DNA of 17,892 nucleotides, taken from contig CADWAF010000776.1 in the NCBI GenBank assembly GCA_902984215.1, positions 1 through 17,892 of the forward strand. Direction: 5' to 3'. A program made the position numbers and the translations under genes. The notes below the pieces were generated by a model, which had not been told where the DNA came from, did no database searches, and worked only from the letters and a program-made list of their open reading frames with translations. Of this stretch, positions 14,853 through 17,892 are shown piece after piece (within the stretch, counting starts at the first letter, position 1; every line of letters starts with the position of its first letter). The DNA is from Willaertia magna. Lineage: Eukaryota; Heterolobosea; Eutetramitea; Acrasida; Naegleriidae.

Positions 14853-17800
14853 TTAAAACAAATTCTTGACACTTTCCTTGGCAATTTGTAAATCATTTAA
14901 AGGGGGAATAATTATTTCAAATTGCTTTTCATTATCATTAACTTTAGCTTTTGTAATAGTTTCTGGTAAATTGTTGGAAATGTAACATCTTTGACATAAA
15001 TCACATTGTGTTGAAATATGGTGGAATCTTACACCGATAATTGTTGTATGACATGAATCACATGCATAGTCATAAACTATTGTATCTGCTCTATTTAACT
15101 TTTCTCTATTCAAACAATATGAACAATAAAATTTATGTTTCTCTGTTTTTGATTGATAAACTACTTGTGTTGGAATGGAACGTTTACAAGAACAACAAAT
15201 GCTTACTAATTGATCTTGAGTTCTGTTATGTATAATTTTAAGTCTATTATTTTCTGGATTCTTATTAATTATAATAAGTTTTCTTTTCTTCTTTTGATTT
15301 TTACAATTATCATCTGCACAGGATAAATCAATTGTATCAGAGGTATGTTCAAGTAATTGTTTCGCTTTCTTTACTTCTAAAATAGATTTAATTGGTTGTG
15401 GTTTTGAATCATTAACAGAATCAACTTGGTCATTTGATTGTTCACCACTTACATCACCTTCATTAAACGGCAAAATATCTTTCAAGTCGTCCATCTTTGA
15501 AAGTATGTTCACAGAGTAATTTAAACAATCAACTCCTCGTTTCTTTAAACATAAATTACAATTACAAACATCATTACACATTGGACAAGACCATTCCTTA
15601 TTTTTAAGGCAATCACTTAGTTTCAATGCATATCTATCCCATAAGCATTGATTACAATAATTAATGTTACATTTAGAACATGTAGAAAATGTATAATCAG
15701 GTTTGTTCTCTCTACATTGATGACAATATAGATGATTATTAGTTTTACCAAAGTTTCTAATTCTATACAAATTATTCCAAGCTAAAGTAGTTATTGAAAG
15801 TGTTGTATCACTAGAATATGCTCTACTGGAAAGTATTAATTGATTTACATCATTTAAATCTTTCATAGTGTCACTACTTCCATTCAAAGCTTGATGTAAT
15901 TTGAGATAGGCTGATTTGCTACTTTCAAACTCTTTACCCATATCATTCACATTTAAATGTTCATATAAATGTAATGTGTCTGTATAACCAAAACCTCTTC
16001 CTTCAGCTACACAATCAATACATAAATCATATCCATCATCAATATCAGTTTCATCAGCATGGAAACATCTATTAAATATATCGCATTTACAATGATTACA
16101 ATATCTAGAATGCATATTAGATTGGTCATCTGGGAACTTTTTAACATGTTTACTAGGATTAAATGTTTCTGATGTTATATTTTCATCAAAAAGTATATCA
16201 TCAAATATTCTTAATAAAATTAAGAAATCTTTTAAAAATCTGTCAGGTTTGCCTAAAATAGGGTTTTCTTGTTGATTATTATTCGAAGCGGTGGAAACAG
16301 TAGTTGTATTACTTTGTTCACCATTTGTAGCTGAAGAAGTAGTTGAATTTTGATGAGTATCCAAATACGTCAGAGCTCTTTCTTTATATTTAATCATTGT
16401 ATAATAAGTAACTGTTTTAATTCTATAAATTTGATATTTTCCAAATTTTCTATATTCATTTAGAATTTCATAAGAATAAGGTAAAGATAAACAGCTAAGG
16501 GTATTCCATGCGACCTTAATACTTTTACCATTTAAATTTAATACTTGATGAGGAGAACTAGGAGGTAATAATATTAATTCACCTAGTTTTTGTTCGTGTA
16601 AGTAAACAGTAAAAGGAGCCTTAGAAAGTACATGCAAAGGAATAAAACAATTATCATCATCTAAAAACGCACCATTCTTTTGGAAGAATTTTCTAATCTT
16701 ATCTAAATCTTGATATTTCATTACGCACCATATAGAATGAGTACGATCATTATCAGCATATACCATTAAATTATGACCTAATGCACCACATACATCTTTA
16801 TGAGCTGGAGTATAAGTTTCAGAATTACCAACATAAATCATTAAATTAATTGGTTGAATAGTTGGTTGAATATTTGCCAAAATATCACTTTTACCTTTAT
16901 AAACAAATCTTGAAGGGAATTTAGGATTATTAAATAAATAATCACTCCAAGTTTCAGGGCATCTAATATCTTTACCATAAAGTAATTTTCTATCTAAAGA
17001 TCTAATATTTTTATCTTTTTGAACAAACTGAATATATTCCCTTAATGTCATTGATTCATCTTTAAATGTAACATTATCTCTAGGCGTAACAAGAGTATCA
17101 CCACATACATCTTTTAAATAATTCAAATGAAATAATGTTTTTTGTTTTCTATTATATTCTTGTATAGTTTCATTATCCATTTTAGCTTCCTCTCTAATTA
17201 ACATTCCTTCATTTAAATATTTTAAAGCATTTGTTAAAACAATTGGTTTACCTAATTTATATAAATAATTATCTATAATTTCATCTGTTGCAGTTGAAAA
17301 ATCAATTGTATCAATAGATTCAAAACATGAATCACCAAATTTTAACCATTGTGGAACAGTTCTTGCTTTATCAACAGATGTTGTAATTGATTCATCAAAA
17401 TCAAAATCTAATTTACCAACTTTCTCAATACCAGTACCACACATTCCAACAAAATTATCTATATGATTATCTGTATTGTTTTGTTTCTTCTTCTTTTTAG
17501 TATTGTTAGTGGTTAATGCTTCATGTGCTTCATCAATATTTATCATATCTCTATATTTATGTGGTTTTCTACTTCGTGACGAAGTCCTTCTGGAAGATTC
17601 TTGTTCTTGTTGTTCTTCTTTTCTTTTTCTTTTACTTACTGTTTTACTATCATTTTCGTCTTCCTCAATATTTTTTTTATATAAATAATATTGTCTATAA
17701 CATTTATCACAGGCAAGTCCATTAAGTTTAATAGTGTTAGCATATTTTGGAAGAGCTGCTTGATATGCTTCTATATTATCTTCTTTTACTTTATAGTTAC

Positions 17801-17861
17801 GATGAAATATCGTATTATTTTCATCCTTTCCACAAACTGAACAAATTCTATGATCAGACAT
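14853..17861 (-). CDS. JmjC-domain protein with CDCA7-type 4CXXC_R1 and ZZ-like zinc fingers
   Basis: A 1002-residue frame starting at ATG 17861. The N-terminal CxxC...CxxC module spans residues 7-54. Basic NLS-like clusters lie at 77-81 and 122-126, followed by the JmjC domain (about 195-470): GKPIVLTNA (204-212), HKD with His354 and Asp356 as iron ligands, and PPSSPHQ with the distal His438. The Fe(II) triad is therefore complete, as in active 2-oxoglutarate-dependent histone demethylases or hydroxylases. A Cys/His module follows at 588-617. Residues 713-779 (CHQCRENK, NQCLWDRY, CPMCNDVCNCNLC) form a zf-4CXXC_R1 domain as in CDCA7 and plant KDM3-group JmjC proteins. Another CxxC cluster (889-916) and a ZZ-like finger (933-960, CDSC, IIGVRFHH, CDLCQRCY) end the protein. 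Substrate is inferred to be histone lysine, and the R1 finger suggests a DNA or nucleosome contact. The closest named class would be KDM3/IBM1-like, but the order of domains differs from the plant form I know. Confidence 0.85.
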   Translation of the reverse strand: MSDHRICSVCGKDENNTIFHRNYKVKEDNIEAYQAALPKYANTIKLNGLACDKCYRQYYLYKKNIEEDENDSKTVSKRKRKEEQQEQESSRRTSSRSRKPHKYRDMINIDEAHEALTTNNTKKKKKQNNTDNHIDNFVGMCGTGIEKVGKLDFDFDESITTSVDKARTVPQWLKFGDSCFESIDTIDFSTATDEIIDNYLYKLGKPIVLTNALKYLNEGMLIREEAKMDNETIQEYNRKQKTLFHLNYLKDVCGDTLVTPRDNVTFKDESMTLREYIQFVQKDKNIRSLDRKLLYGKDIRCPETWSDYLFNNPKFPSRFVYKGKSDILANIQPTIQPINLMIYVGNSETYTPAHKDVCGALGHNLMVYADNDRTHSIWCVMKYQDLDKIRKFFQKNGAFLDDDNCFIPLHVLSKAPFTVYLHEQKLGELILLPPSSPHQVLNLNGKSIKVAWNTLSCLSLPYSYEILNEYRKFGKYQIYRIKTVTYYTMIKYKERALTYLDTHQNSTTSSATNGEQSNTTTVSTASNNNQQENPILGKPDRFLKDFLILLRIFDDILFDENITSETFNPSKHVKKFPDDQSNMHSRYCNHCKCDIFNRCFHADETDIDDGYDLCIDCVAEGRGFGYTDTLHLYEHLNVNDMGKEFESSKSAYLKLHQALNGSSDTMKDLNDVNQLILSSRAYSSDTTLSITTLAWNNLYRIRNFGKTNNHLYCHQCRENKPDYTFSTCSKCNINYCNQCLWDRYALKLSDCLKNKEWSCPMCNDVCNCNLCLKKRGVDCLNYSVNILSKMDDLKDILPFNEGDVSGEQSNDQVDSVNDSKPQPIKSILEVKKAKQLLEHTSDTIDLSCADDNCKNQKKKRKLIIINKNPENNRLKIIHNRTQDQLVSICCSCKRSIPTQVVYQSKTEKHKFYCSYCLNREKLNRADTIVYDYACDSCHTTIIGVRFHHISTQCDLCQRCYISNNLPETITKAKVNDNEKQFEIIIPPLNDLQIAKESVKNLF

Positions 17862-17892
17862 GATGATTTAATAATGACTGAGAGTTAAATTT

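Noticed and set aside
3082..17861. Chromatin-related gene cluster (INTS13-FYR, JmjC-R1, eIF4A3)
   Set aside because: The genes are interspersed with unrelated ones on both strands, and nothing shows co-regulation. Co-location is probably chance.
1..17892. tRNA, rRNA, CRISPR arrays, transposons or viral genes
   Set aside because: I saw no convincing sign of any of these on either strand by eye. A tRNA or structured RNA scan of 1468-2161 and 12150-12566 would be the deciding check.

Overview
This looks like nuclear DNA of a compact, AT-rich protist genome. Two spliceosomal GT-AG introns interrupt a kinase gene, most other genes are uninterrupted, and the products are typically eukaryotic: Integrator, exon-junction helicase, PAK kinase, F-box, JmjC and cytosolic carboxypeptidase. 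All eleven complete genes end in TAA, and no complete gene needs a reassigned stop codon. Gene density, tiny 3' gaps, short introns and Asn-rich linkers fit a free-living amoeboflagellate such as the heterolobosean Naegleria. That placement is inference from style, not a database match.

Layout. Positions 1-1467 (minus) hold the 5' part of an unrecognised 489+ residue protein with an acidic N-terminus and basic clusters. It runs off the window edge. A 694-base divergent intergenic region with a TATA-like box, an 18-bp perfect palindrome and a 14-bp direct repeat leads to a secreted proline-rich protein with a degenerate Kazal motif (2162-3001, plus). Next come three minus-strand genes: an INTS13 (Asunder) homologue carrying an inserted FYRN/FYRC module (3082-6159), a Ser/Lys-rich basic protein (6223-6831) and an F-box protein with a C-terminal putative zinc motif (6976-7878). 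A degenerate EF-hand protein (8092-8598, plus) is divergent from the F-box gene. Three more minus-strand genes follow: a CCP6/AGBL4-like carboxypeptidase, a mitochondrial Grx5-type glutaredoxin and an eIF4A3/FAL1 helicase. A three-exon PAK-type kinase with two CRIB motifs (12567-14270, plus), a small two-TM protein (14409-14762, minus) and a JmjC protein with several zinc modules including a CDCA7-type 4CXXC_R1 finger (14853-17861, minus) complete the window.

The genes do not form an operon or an evident functional cluster. Several touch chromatin and RNA metabolism (INTS13-FYR, JmjC-R1, eIF4A3), others signalling and cytoskeleton (PAK, CCP6) or Fe-S biogenesis (Grx5). The most unusual observation is domain architecture: a FYRN/FYRC histone-associated module lying inside an Integrator subunit, between the INTS13 core and a C-terminal segment that resembles the INTS13 tail that contacts the cleavage module. 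The tandem CRIB motifs of the PAK kinase and the combination of an intact JmjC iron site with a CDCA7-type finger come next.
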